From: Candidatus Woesearchaeota archaeon
Lineage (GTDB): Archaea; Nanobdellota; Nanobdellia; Woesearchaeales; JAGLGH01
DNA: 53,942 bases
Direction: 5' to 3'
Assembly (NCBI GenBank): GCA_030670545.1
Contig: DAOVBM010000005.1
Location: forward strand, 1 to 53,942
The position numbers were made by a program, and so were the translations under genes. Shown piece after piece: positions 23,709 to 32,889 of the stretch; position 1 is the first letter of the stretch, and every line of letters starts with the position of its first letter. The notes beneath the pieces were generated by a model, which was not told the origin of the DNA, did no database searches, and worked only from the letters and a program-made list of their open reading frames with translations.

Positions 23709-24605
23709 ATGAAAAGAATTGATATAAAAGTAGGTTTCTCGTGTAATAATAACTGCTTGTTCTGTGCCCAAGGGCATAAAAAGTCATTTGGTGACAGATC
23801 CACTATAGAAATAGAGAGGGATTTGAGTTCTTCAAAAATAAGATGCGGGGGCGTTGTATTTACTGGAGGTGAATTTACAATAAGAAAAGACGCGTTTGAA
23901 CTTGTATCATATGCCAAAGTGCTGGGTTTCTCTGTGATCCAGATACAATCAAACGGCCGCATGTTCAGTAATAAGGCTTTCTGCAAGAAAATCATAAATT
24001 GCGGTGCAAACCAATTTGCACTTGCTCTTCATGGCCATACCCCAGATATACATGAGAATCTTACAAGAGCAAAAGGAAGTTTTAATCAGACCGTGAGAGG
24101 CATAAAAAACCTTAAAGAACTATCCCAAACTGTCCTTATGAATACAGTAGTCAATCTCCAAAATTACAAGCATCTTCCAGAACTTGCGCACCTTTTTGTT
24201 GATCTTGGGGTGGATCAATTTCAGTTTGCATTTATTCATCCAATAGGAACGGGATATAAATACTTTGATGAAATGGTTCCAAGAATTAGTGATGCTGCGC
24301 CATATATACATCAGGGGCTTCAGATAGGCATTGATGCAGGTATAAGTGTAATGGCAGAAGCAATGCCTTTTTGCCTGATGAATGGATACGAAAAATATGT
24401 TTCTGAATTGAGGATTCCAGTTACAGAAGTAAGTGATGTAGATTCTTATGTTTTAGATTATCTGCAGCAGAAAAAGAACGAAGGCAAAATGAAATTTAAA
24501 AAATGCTTTGCATGCAATTTTAATAAAATATGCGAAGGACCCTGGAAAGAATATCCTGAAAGATTTGGTGACTACGAATTTAATCCTATTAAAAAATCAA
24601 AGTGA
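23709..24605 (+). CDS. Radical SAM protein with C-terminal Cys tail, 298 aa (paralogue A)
   Basis: The radical-SAM cluster motif is C12-x3-C16-x2-C19 (SCNNNCLFCAQG) and is followed by FTGGEFTIRKD, the GGE strand that contacts SAM. Near the C-terminus MPFC and CFACNFNKIC (CX2CX5C) supply four cysteines that could hold an auxiliary Fe-S cluster. The protein ends in EFNPI, shared with two paralogues 2-4 kb downstream. I chose the ATG at 23709 because it aligns exactly with the start of paralogue B, although an in-frame ATG at 23697 fits a leaderless transcript. The substrate is unknown; the family suits peptide or small-molecule radical chemistry. It converges with the TPR-like gene, with a 9-base overlap. 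Confidence 0.88.
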   Translation: MKRIDIKVGFSCNNNCLFCAQGHKKSFGDRSTIEIERDLSSSKIRCGGVVFTGGEFTIRKDAFELVSYAKVLGFSVIQIQSNGRMFSNKAFCKKIINCGANQFALALHGHTPDIHENLTRAKGSFNQTVRGIKNLKELSQTVLMNTVVNLQNYKHLPELAHLFVDLGVDQFQFAFIHPIGTGYKYFDEMVPRISDAAPYIHQGLQIGIDAGISVMAEAMPFCLMNGYEKYVSELRIPVTEVSDVDSYVLDYLQQKKNEGKMKFKKCFACNFNKICEGPWKEYPERFGDYEFNPIKKSK

Positions 24606-25043
24606 TATAGTGTTTTGTCTGACTATATCAAAAATTTGTAAAAATCTTTTTTCATTAAGTTGCTTAAACCCTAACCTGAGATAATTATTCCTAAATAATT
24701 CTATATTAAAATTCATCCAATCACTGATTATAATATTGCCATTTGAACGATACGCAAAAGATAAGTCTATCCAGTTATAGAGACTTAATGGATTTATAGA
24801 AATCACATTATATCTACATCTAATTTGCTCTTCAAATAAATCGTTCAGATTATAAGCCATTGCCAAAAATTTCCATAAAAACACAGAATCTGGTGATTTT
24901 TGAACACCTTGCAGCCCTAATTTAATTGCTTCTTGAATCATCTTTTCATTTCTATAAAATTTTGCTAAACTATAATCAATATCACTCCTAATACCAATAT
25001 CAAATAATTCTTTTATTTTTTCTTTTATTTGCATTTCATTCAT
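24597..25043 (-). CDS. TPR-like helical-repeat protein, 148 aa
   Basis: The sequence consists of helices with the spacing of tetratricopeptide repeats: SLAKFYRNEKMIQEAIKLG, then DSVFLWKFLAMAYNLNDLFE, then SLYNWIDLSFAYRSNGN. These end in a short charged tail. TPR proteins act as docking modules. The ATG at 25043 lies one base after the stop of the DUF483-like gene and is preferred to a TTG three codons upstream, so the two are translationally coupled and probably work together. No signal peptide. The partner is unknown but could be one of the flanking radical-SAM enzymes. Confidence 0.7.
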   Translation of the reverse strand: MNEMQIKEKIKELFDIGIRSDIDYSLAKFYRNEKMIQEAIKLGLQGVQKSPDSVFLWKFLAMAYNLNDLFEEQIRCRYNVISINPLSLYNWIDLSFAYRSNGNIIISDWMNFNIELFRNNYLRLGFKQLNEKRFLQIFDIVRQNTISL

Positions 25044-25044
25044 T

Positions 25045-25986
25045 TTAATCAAATTCTAGCAAAAAACCATCAAATGGTCTTTTCTTTTTAATGGTTTGAA
25101 CCAATTTCTTATCATTATAGATAATAATCTCATCATCTTTTACTTTTATTCTGTTGCCCTGACAGAACTTAATTCTATATTTATCATCCCTCGGATGACC
25201 AATGAATTTAAATTTAGAGTAATGGAGATAACCATTTTTGGTTCTTCCCTCAAAAACATAAGAAATTTTTTCTGCAAAATTAATAATAGGCAATTTTAGT
25301 GCTTTTCTGATTTCATGCGCATACTCAGGTTCTTTTTCCATGATTACTTCTTCTGTCTGTTTAGCAATATCTATGGTCTTTTTACAATTAAACGAACACG
25401 GGTGATGATGAATATATGAATAACCTATATGATTCAGTATGTTGTTGCAGTAATAAGATAATGCACCTTTTGTTTTTTTATAACTCTCGTAGGGTGTAGA
25501 CATGCCAAATTTGTTAAAAGAATTAAAGAATTCGATACAACAATTAGGATAACCTAAAACTTCACCAAATCGAAGATGATCAATAAATGGCTTATCTATA
25601 ACTCTCTTCCGAATAATGAGGGGATACCATCCAAATCTATGAGCATTAAAAATAGATTTCCTGTATCTTGATATAAATACATGAACCATACCTTCTTTTC
25701 TGTTTGGATCAAAGGGCAATCCCTTGAATTTTGTGGTTGTCAGAAATCTTGCGCCAATAGAAGTTGTAAGCTCCTTTTTAGTTGGTTCTACAAACATACA
25801 ATCTGGTTGACATAATAAATTATAGTTTTTACATGCGCTTTTTAGTTTATTATAAGCTTGAATAGGAATCCATGTATCAAATAAAGGCTTTATTCCATAT
25901 ACTGTTCCAATTACTAACGGGAATTGGCCAATTCCTAAATCTGCAAGTTCTTTGCATATGCTTTTGACTGGATAATCATATAACAT
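25045..25986 (-). CDS. DUF483-like protein with GYPxCC and HxPCSxxC motifs, 313 aa
   Basis: Two cysteine motifs stand out: GYPNCCIEFF (residues ~145-154) and HHPCSFNCKKTID (~193-205), the combination I associate with the archaeal DUF483 family of unknown function. The conserved Cys/His set would suit metal binding or an iron-sulfur centre. No signal peptide or membrane helix is present, so it is cytoplasmic. It heads a two-gene minus-strand operon set between plus-strand radical-SAM genes, and its start faces that of paralogue B across a 66-base divergent promoter. That placement suggests a shared pathway; the function is not known. Confidence 0.65.
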   Translation of the reverse strand: MLYDYPVKSICKELADLGIGQFPLVIGTVYGIKPLFDTWIPIQAYNKLKSACKNYNLLCQPDCMFVEPTKKELTTSIGARFLTTTKFKGLPFDPNRKEGMVHVFISRYRKSIFNAHRFGWYPLIIRKRVIDKPFIDHLRFGEVLGYPNCCIEFFNSFNKFGMSTPYESYKKTKGALSYYCNNILNHIGYSYIHHHPCSFNCKKTIDIAKQTEEVIMEKEPEYAHEIRKALKLPIINFAEKISYVFEGRTKNGYLHYSKFKFIGHPRDDKYRIKFCQGNRIKVKDDEIIIYNDKKLVQTIKKKRPFDGFLLEFD

Positions 25987-26005
25987 TCAAGAGTTTGGGG
26001 GATTA

Positions 26006-26020
26006 GAAAGTTATTTAAAG
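26006..26020 (+). promoter_or_regulatory. BRE/TATA promoter of radical-SAM/GT operon
   Basis: GAAAGTTATTTAAAG places a TATA at 26010-26019, start near 26040 and the SD GGGGG at 26042-26046 before the ATG at 26053. The same A/T stretch could serve the divergent DUF483-like gene at 25986. Confidence 0.5.
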
Positions 26021-26052
26021 TTTATTATAAATTTTAAGATAGGGGGTTCTTA

Positions 26053-26961
26053 ATGAAAAAAGCAGATATAAAAGTCAGTTTTTCATGCAACAATAATTGT
26101 AAATTTTGCATTGTCGCAGATAAAGGAAGACACAAGAAAAAAACAACTCAGGAAATCATGAGAGATATTGATTCTGCAAAAACATCAGGCATCAATGAGA
26201 TAATATTCACTGGTGGAGAACCGACAATAAGGAAGGATATATTTCAAATCATAGAATATGCAAGCAAAACAGGATTTAACAAGGTAGGAATATATACAAA
26301 TGCCAGAATGTTATCATATCCAGAATTTACATCAAAGCTTGTAAAATGTGGGCTGAACTGGTGCCTTGTTTCATTACATGGCCCTAATGACAATATCCAC
26401 GATTCTCTGACACAAGTAAATGGAAGTTTCAGACAGACAACAAGGGGGATAAAAAACATTGTTGAATCTGGCATTGAAGTGATGAATAATATTACTATTA
26501 CAAAAATAAATTATACTTCTCTTTCTAACATCATAAATCTTATTAAATCTCTTGGAATCAAATATACTAATATGACATTTGTTGATATCATGGGAAATGC
26601 TTTTGAGTTCAGGGAGGATATAGTAGTCAATTACAGAGAACTCCAACCATATCTGATTGATGCAATTGAAACTGCTAAAGGCATTGACTGCTTCAAAGCA
26701 ACTACTGAGAACATACCTTTATGCATCCTTGGAAAGTTCTGGCAATCTGCTCGCGAGAATGATTTTGCCAGAGACAAATGGGTATTTAACGAACCGCAGT
26801 CAAATTCTATTGATTTTAACAAGAGCAGAACAGAATCAAAATTCAAAAAGAAATCCTGCTTATCCTGCAGCTTAAATAACAAATGTGAAGGCATAAGAAA
26901 AATATATGCAAAGATATATGGGGATGAGGAGTTTAAGCCAATCATAAAACAGGTAAATTAG
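26053..26961 (+). CDS. Radical SAM protein with C-terminal Cys tail, 302 aa (paralogue B)
   Basis: C12-x3-C16-x2-C19 (SCNNNCKFCIV) binds the radical-SAM cluster; FTGGEPTIRKD is the GGE motif. The C-terminal half shows ENIPLC and SCLSCSLNNKC (CX2CX5C) followed by G(x4)Y(x5)G and EFKPI, the same tail as paralogues A and C. The common order IP(L/F)C then CX2CX5C gives four potential ligands for an extra cluster, similar to a shortened SPASM/twitch domain. It is the first gene of a five-gene plus-strand operon (33 bases to the next) that contains the two large fusion proteins. Confidence 0.88.
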   Translation: MKKADIKVSFSCNNNCKFCIVADKGRHKKKTTQEIMRDIDSAKTSGINEIIFTGGEPTIRKDIFQIIEYASKTGFNKVGIYTNARMLSYPEFTSKLVKCGLNWCLVSLHGPNDNIHDSLTQVNGSFRQTTRGIKNIVESGIEVMNNITITKINYTSLSNIINLIKSLGIKYTNMTFVDIMGNAFEFREDIVVNYRELQPYLIDAIETAKGIDCFKATTENIPLCILGKFWQSARENDFARDKWVFNEPQSNSIDFNKSRTESKFKKKSCLSCSLNNKCEGIRKIYAKIYGDEEFKPIIKQVN

Positions 26962-26994
26962 TGAAATTTGAGATTATAGAATATATTAAAAAAA

Positions 26995-27879
26995 ATGGGT
27001 ATAAATAACAATCAAATAAAAGTGCATCAGGATAAGCATGCAGCCAAAGTTAGGAATTATTACATCTTGAGATCCTGCAACAATAATTGTCTTATGTGTG
27101 TTTATGCAAACAAAAGCAATGAGATGATGCATCTTGAGGATATTGCATCTGATCTAAAATCCCTGGATAAGAATACAAAAACAATATATGTATCTGGTGG
27201 AGAACCAACCTTACATCCAGACTTTTTTGAGATATTAAAAAAGGCAAGAGCTAATTTTAATGGCAATATCCATATCCTGACAAATGGAAGAACATTCTCA
27301 ATCAACACATTCATCAAAAAGCTTGATTTGGATATTGGAAATGCTGTGTTTGGTGTGCCTTTTCACTCATCATATCCAAAAGTCTTTGATGAGATTACAC
27401 AAGTGCCGGGCAGTTTCATGCAGACTGTCAAAGGAATCAACAATCTTACATCTGCTGGGCAGTCAGTTGAATTAAGGATAATCATCAATATGTTGAATTA
27501 TTCTATGCTGCCAGAAATTGCATGGTTTATCAGGAAAAATTTTCCTGCTGTTGACAAGGTCTTATTTATATCCATGGATCTCATAGGGAATGCGGCAATT
27601 AATAAGGATATACTTGCAGTCCGTATTTCTAAAACTACGCCATATCTACATAAAGCAATAGACATTCTTGAGGGGCATTTCCAGATATTGCTTAACCAGA
27701 TTCCGTTATGCCTGCTTGACCCAGATTATCATAAGTTTGCGCATAGAGGCACTTTTGTGGAGAGGGAGCATTCATTTTCCAAGTGGTGCAAGAATTGCAT
27801 ACGGAAAAAGGATTGCGGGGGTACATGGAAAAGCTATATATCCTTTTTCGGGAGTGAAGAGTTTAAACCAATAAAATGA
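26995..27879 (+). CDS. Radical SAM protein with C-terminal Cys tail, 294 aa (paralogue C)
   Basis: The cluster motif is C28-x3-C32-x2-C35 (SCNNNCLMCVY), preceded by a ~20-residue extension that A and B lack. VSGGEPTLHPD is the GGE motif. QIPLC and WCKNCIRKKDC (CX2CX5C) with GSEEFKPI at the very C-terminus complete the family pattern. Identity with B is clear along the length but the proteins are well diverged, so this is an old duplication and each may have its own substrate. Its stop overlaps the ATG of the 918-aa fusion gene (ATGA), which implies coupled translation. Confidence 0.88.
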   Translation: MGINNNQIKVHQDKHAAKVRNYYILRSCNNNCLMCVYANKSNEMMHLEDIASDLKSLDKNTKTIYVSGGEPTLHPDFFEILKKARANFNGNIHILTNGRTFSINTFIKKLDLDIGNAVFGVPFHSSYPKVFDEITQVPGSFMQTVKGINNLTSAGQSVELRIIINMLNYSMLPEIAWFIRKNFPAVDKVLFISMDLIGNAAINKDILAVRISKTTPYLHKAIDILEGHFQILLNQIPLCLLDPDYHKFAHRGTFVEREHSFSKWCKNCIRKKDCGGTWKSYISFFGSEEFKPIK

Positions 27880-30632
27880 ATCTGCCACATGAAATAATAA
27901 TAGAATTAACAAATAACTGCAATTTGGATTGCAGTTTTTGTTTTAATAAACAGGGGACTGATCATATTCACGAAATTTCACAAGAAGATGTTTTTAAGAT
28001 ATTAGGAGATGTTTACAATTCAGGAATAAAGGCAGTAAGATTTACAGGAGGAGAGCCATTCTTAAGAAAAGACTTATGCGAGATACTAAAAAAAGCAAAA
28101 TCTATTGGTTTATATGTAATCCTAAATACTAACGCTTTTTTGATAGATGAAAAAAATAAACATTGTTTTAAATATGTTGATTTAGCTCTTTTTTCTTTGC
28201 ATGATACAGCACGACTTGAAAAAGTAAAAGAAAAGATGAATCTGCTGCAAGATTATAATCTAAAAATAATGCTTTGCACTATCCTGACACAATTGAATAT
28301 AAATAATCTTGAAAATTACTATGATTTCATTTCCAAATTAAATAATAAAAATTTTGTAGAATGGTTCTTATTAAGGCCAATCCCAAATCAGTTTAATAAA
28401 AGGCCAATAACCAAAGAAGACGTTAAAACGGTTCGCGAAAAAATAGTGCAGTATAACAATAAGTATAATTTGGATATTAAGATTGCAAACGCCTTGCCTT
28501 TCTGCGCAATAAATGAAGATTTATCTTCTATCTGCAAAGGAGGGCATTTTGATTCTGGTTACACGCGATTGGTTATAGATTCGAATGGAAACTATAAGGC
28601 AGACTATTTTTCTAATATCTGGGGTAACATCAATGATACTAATATCCTTGATATCTGGAATTCTGATGAAATGAAAGATATTAGGAACTATAATAAAATT
28701 GATAAATTATGTAAGGAGTGTTATCATCTCAAAAAATGCAGGGGTGGCCTGATAGAGGGAGAATATTTGTATGAATTTAAGAATGTTAGTTGCTTGGCAA
28801 GCGTAGTCATCCCTACTTTTAATGATTCTCAAAGATTATCTTTGCTTGTGAAAAGTTTAGAGAATCAGACTATAAATAATTTCGAAGTGATTGTAGTTGA
28901 TGATGGAAGTACTGATGATACTAAAGAAGTTGTGGAAGAACTGAAAAACAAGTCACATCTTTCTATCCAATATTTTTACTTGAATAATACAGATATATTT
29001 GGAGCAGGAATAGCAAGGAATTTTGGAGCAAGAAAGGCAAAAGGAAATGTTTTAATATTTTTAGACCAAGATAATGTAGCGCACCCTAAATTAATTGAAA
29101 ATTACTTAAGGGAACATAAGAAGAAGGATATTATATTAGGATATTATGCGGGTTATGGCAATCAAAAATATTATTATGATATTAATAAACTTAAATCCGC
29201 TGTTAAAAAAAATAAAGTTATCAAAACAAATATCTCTGAGTTTAGAAAGGACATTTTTAACAATCCAAACTTGTACAAAAATCAAGAATGGAAATTTTTT
29301 GTATCTGCAAATTTTTCAATCAAAAGGACATTGTTCCTCAAATTCTTGTTTGATGAGAACATAATTTCATGGGGGGGAGAAGATATTGATTTTGGCTATA
29401 GATTGATTAAAAAAGGATATTCTCTGAATTTCTGTAGAGATTGCTTAACTTATAATAGCTCTGATAAACCTTTCATTAATCAGGGTAAATTTTTCTCTCT
29501 GATGAATGTATTGATTTACCTCTTTGATAAGCATAATAGTGAAGAACTTAAAAAATATTGTTTTGAGAGATTCTATCATACGCCAATAAACTTGAGATCA
29601 GATTCCAAGCTGATTGAAAAAAATAATAAATTAATATTTCGAAAGCCAAATATGAATCCTTTTGACAGAGATGATGTCAACAAAAAAAACAATACAAAAT
29701 CCATAAACACTTTTTGCCCGAAATTGTGGTATGAAGTATATATAGATAAAAATGGCGATGTATATAGCTGCTGCCATAATAAGCCAGCAGTTTTAGGAAA
29801 TATCTACACTAAAAATCTAAAAGAGATTTGCAATAATAATATTATACAAGAACTCCGCAAAAAGTCTTTACAGGGAAGATTAGATTGTTATAAAGATTGC
29901 AGATTGCACCTCGAGAAGGATATCCCTGCAATGGATGGATTTACAATTTCTTACAGCAATCTTAAAAAATTAAAGATATTATTTAGTGAGAAATGCAATA
30001 TCGATTGTATCATGTGTTGGCAGGATAGTAAAAATAATGAACGCATTGATTATAAAAAATTAATAGAAAATGTTGATGTATCCCCTTTTGAAGAGATAGA
30101 GATACAAGGTGGCGAGCCATTATTCATTAAAGAAGCAAAAAAGTATTTTGATTATGTCACTTCGAAAGGGAAAAAAGTATCTTTCCTGACTAATGGATTA
30201 TTAATAAACGAAGTTTGGGCTAAAAAGATTGCCCTTTATTCATCCTGTATCTATTTTTCGTTAAATGCTGCAACAAAGAAAACACATGAATCAATTAACA
30301 GAGGATCAAAATGGGAATCTGTACTTGGGAATATCAAGAAAATCAAGAGGTATATAAATAAGTATAATACTGAAGTTAAGATAATAGGACATATGACAAT
30401 TATAACAGAGAACCTGGATGAGATTCCTTTATTCATCAATAATTTTAAAGAATTTGGATTTGATTCAATCGAATTTGGATACGATAAATCTATGCGTAAT
30501 TACTTGAAAGATTGTTCAAGAAAGAAAATGGAGCTTAAGTCATCTATAAAATCAGCATTAAATCGAGTAGTACATAAATCAAAAATAAACCTGTTTGGCC
30601 TTGAGAGAATAGGCCTTATAACATACACCTAA
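27876..30632 (+). CDS. Fusion: radical SAM/SPASM - GT2 glycosyltransferase - SPASM-like - radical SAM, 918 aa
   Basis: Domain order: radical SAM 1 (residues 1-~230; NNCNLDCSFCFNK, FTGGEPFLRKD); SPASM-like cysteine region to ~305 (ALPFC, ICKGG, LCKECYHLKKCRGG); GT2 glycosyltransferase ~308-540 with SVVIPTFND, VVDDGSTDDT, FLDQDNVAHP (DxD-like) and SWGGEDIDFGYR; a second SPASM-like region ~610-690 (FCPKLWYEVYIDKNG then SCCHN and DCYKDC); and radical SAM 2 ~700-918 (EKCNIDCIMCWQD, IQGGEPLF). All motifs are intact, so it is not a frame accident. It would combine sugar transfer with two radical steps on one chain, perhaps glycosylation of a peptide or the sugar itself being changed. The substrate is unknown. 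Coupled upstream by a 4-base overlap. Confidence 0.9.
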   Translation: MNLPHEIIIELTNNCNLDCSFCFNKQGTDHIHEISQEDVFKILGDVYNSGIKAVRFTGGEPFLRKDLCEILKKAKSIGLYVILNTNAFLIDEKNKHCFKYVDLALFSLHDTARLEKVKEKMNLLQDYNLKIMLCTILTQLNINNLENYYDFISKLNNKNFVEWFLLRPIPNQFNKRPITKEDVKTVREKIVQYNNKYNLDIKIANALPFCAINEDLSSICKGGHFDSGYTRLVIDSNGNYKADYFSNIWGNINDTNILDIWNSDEMKDIRNYNKIDKLCKECYHLKKCRGGLIEGEYLYEFKNVSCLASVVIPTFNDSQRLSLLVKSLENQTINNFEVIVVDDGSTDDTKEVVEELKNKSHLSIQYFYLNNTDIFGAGIARNFGARKAKGNVLIFLDQDNVAHPKLIENYLREHKKKDIILGYYAGYGNQKYYYDINKLKSAVKKNKVIKTNISEFRKDIFNNPNLYKNQEWKFFVSANFSIKRTLFLKFLFDENIISWGGEDIDFGYRLIKKGYSLNFCRDCLTYNSSDKPFINQGKFFSLMNVLIYLFDKHNSEELKKYCFERFYHTPINLRSDSKLIEKNNKLIFRKPNMNPFDRDDVNKKNNTKSINTFCPKLWYEVYIDKNGDVYSCCHNKPAVLGNIYTKNLKEICNNNIIQELRKKSLQGRLDCYKDCRLHLEKDIPAMDGFTISYSNLKKLKILFSEKCNIDCIMCWQDSKNNERIDYKKLIENVDVSPFEEIEIQGGEPLFIKEAKKYFDYVTSKGKKVSFLTNGLLINEVWAKKIALYSSCIYFSLNAATKKTHESINRGSKWESVLGNIKKIKRYINKYNTEVKIIGHMTIITENLDEIPLFINNFKEFGFDSIEFGYDKSMRNYLKDCSRKKMELKSSIKSALNRVVHKSKINLFGLERIGLITYT

Positions 30633-30647
30633 GTTATATAATTCAAA

Positions 30648-32879
30648 ATGAAAATACTAATTCATGCAATCAATGGTGTGGGGTTAGGCCACATTATAAG
30701 AACGTTAGAAGTCTCAAAAGCATTGATCAAGTTAAGAAAAGATGTAGAGATTATCTTTGTTACTAACTCACAATTTCCACAGATTATTAGCGATAACGGA
30801 TTCAAGTACTATCAATTGAAACTAAACACAAAAGATGTTCTTGAGAGCAAAGTTTATTATCATGACTATGCCTCATATAATTCCTTGAGATTGATTAAAA
30901 TTATTAAAAGTGAATATCCCGATCTTATTTTATTTGATTGTGAACTGCATGAATCTGTAATTGATTTTTGCGTGAAAAAACATATAAAAACTTCATTTAT
31001 CCTACGCAATAAAAACCACAAACATTTTGATGCAATCATAAAACAAGGCGTTATGAAAAAAATTGATATGATTCTTATTCCTCACAATAAATTAGATGTT
31101 CCAAAAAGTACTATTGCCCATCTTAAAGATTATGATACTGTCTCTTTTGTAGGCCCAATTATTAAAACACGAAGGATAACACTGGATAGGAACAAGAAAA
31201 GTTATGAGAAAAAAAACGAGAGGAATAGAAAAAATCCCCTTAATATATTAATTACATTTTCTGCTGGCGCAGGTATTGAAGACAATAGTGAATTATTTAG
31301 TAAAGTATCCAACTTTCTAGCACAGCTTAAAAATAATGGCAGAAACATTAAAGACAGGCAGGTTAAATTGGATATTATAACAGGACCATATTTCAAACAG
31401 AATTACTGCAATCTCAATGGATTTGATTATAAATCATTTGAGCCTGACATGTTGGGTAAGATGAAAGAGGCAGACCTTATTATCTCTTCTGCAGGATATA
31501 ATATCATCAATGAGATAATATATGCCCAGACTCCTGCTATATTGATACCAGTTAGAAGGGAGGAGGATAATCAGTTTGCTCGCGCAAAAGATATGGAGAA
31601 AAAAGGATGCGCAAAAGTTGTAAAAAACAGCATCTTTCAAGAAATAGAAGATATCTTGCTTAAGAATAAGCTTAGAGAAATGGAGAATAAATTTCCAGAT
31701 ATCCTACCCGGCAATGACTCTGCAGCTAAAAAAATCAGTGAGTTACTTGGCAATAAGGATAAACTTGCTGTCCTATGCACCAATTTCCTGCCATTCTCTG
31801 ATAGATTCATATCTGATGAACTTGACTCATTGCAAGCTTATGAACCTAATATATTCTGCATAAATAAAGAATATGATAAAGAACCCAGATTTAAAATATT
31901 TCACAAGGAAAAATTTATCTCTTTGTGCACGCCTGATTTTCCTTTTATAAGAAATAAGCATATGAATTTGCACAAGGCATTAATTAATTGGTGCACAGAG
32001 ATAATAAGGTCCAATAATATAAAACTATTGCATGCGCAGTATCTTTCAGATGCATTATTTTTCTTGAATGTCAAGAGAATTACCAATCTTCCACTTATTG
32101 TTTCAGTGAGAGGATATGACCTGTATACCTTGAGAAATATCGATTACTCCTTTTTATTCAGTAGTACAGATTTGTTTCTTGTAAGGTCTGAGAAAATGAA
32201 AAAGGATCTGATTAGTAAAGGCTGCGATCAGACGAAGATAATAATTCATCATTCTGGCATAAGATTTGACAATAGATTTACTGATAAAAACCTTAGCCAA
32301 TGTAAAGACGGCAATAAGATTAATATTCTAATGGTCGGGAGATTTGTAGAAAAAAAAGGAACATTATTAGGCATAAAGATATTTAATAAAGTTTGCCAAA
32401 AATACAATAATATTCAATTAAATATAATTGGTGACGGCATCCTTAAGGAAAAAATACTATTAGAAGCCGAAGGTAGCCCTTTCTCTGAAAAGATTAAGAT
32501 TCATGGGGAATTGCCAAACAACAATGTAATTAAGATAATGAAGCAAAGCCATATATTGCTTCAACCTTCTATAACTGCAAAAAATGGAGATATGGAAGGT
32601 ATTCCAAATTCTGTTATGGAAGCAATGGCCTTAGGGGTAATTGTTGTGGCCAGCAATCATTCTGGAATTCCAGAGATTGTGAAAGAGAATAAAACAGGCC
32701 TGATTTTCAAGGAAGGTAACTTAGAAGGAGCAGTCAGTAAATTGAGTTTTGCTATAGAGAATATAAATAAACTGCAAAGCATGAAAAGGGATGCATGGAA
32801 CTTTGTAGAACAAAAGTTTAATATTATAAAGCAAACATCCTTACTTGAACGAATATATGATTCAATATTGGATAAATAA
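30648..32879 (+). CDS. Double GT-B glycosyltransferase: MurG/GT28-like domain fused to GT4-like domain, 743 aa
   Basis: The N-terminal half (1-~365) starts MKILIHAINGVGLGHIIRT, the glycine-rich start of MurG/UDP-glycosyltransferase-like GT-B enzymes, and has the donor-site region SSAGYNIINEIIYAQTPAI near residue 284. The C-terminal half (about 370-743) is a GT4-type glycosyltransferase: LLHAQY and SVRGYDLYTL early, then ILMVGRFVEKKG near residue 563 and the donor-binding GIPNSVMEAMALGVIVVAS segment with its EX7E-like region. Two GT-B enzymes in one chain suggest consecutive sugar additions. It lies 15 bases after the 918-aa gene and 10 before the DegT fusion. No membrane helix. Confidence 0.88.
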   Translation: MKILIHAINGVGLGHIIRTLEVSKALIKLRKDVEIIFVTNSQFPQIISDNGFKYYQLKLNTKDVLESKVYYHDYASYNSLRLIKIIKSEYPDLILFDCELHESVIDFCVKKHIKTSFILRNKNHKHFDAIIKQGVMKKIDMILIPHNKLDVPKSTIAHLKDYDTVSFVGPIIKTRRITLDRNKKSYEKKNERNRKNPLNILITFSAGAGIEDNSELFSKVSNFLAQLKNNGRNIKDRQVKLDIITGPYFKQNYCNLNGFDYKSFEPDMLGKMKEADLIISSAGYNIINEIIYAQTPAILIPVRREEDNQFARAKDMEKKGCAKVVKNSIFQEIEDILLKNKLREMENKFPDILPGNDSAAKKISELLGNKDKLAVLCTNFLPFSDRFISDELDSLQAYEPNIFCINKEYDKEPRFKIFHKEKFISLCTPDFPFIRNKHMNLHKALINWCTEIIRSNNIKLLHAQYLSDALFFLNVKRITNLPLIVSVRGYDLYTLRNIDYSFLFSSTDLFLVRSEKMKKDLISKGCDQTKIIIHHSGIRFDNRFTDKNLSQCKDGNKINILMVGRFVEKKGTLLGIKIFNKVCQKYNNIQLNIIGDGILKEKILLEAEGSPFSEKIKIHGELPNNNVIKIMKQSHILLQPSITAKNGDMEGIPNSVMEAMALGVIVVASNHSGIPEIVKENKTGLIFKEGNLEGAVSKLSFAIENINKLQSMKRDAWNFVEQKFNIIKQTSLLERIYDSILDK

Positions 32880-32889
32880 TATTTTAAAA

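Noticed and set aside
32845-32889. Longer start of the DegT fusion
   Set aside because: It begins with TTG inside the previous gene; ATG 32890 leaves a 10-base gap and a normal family N-terminus.
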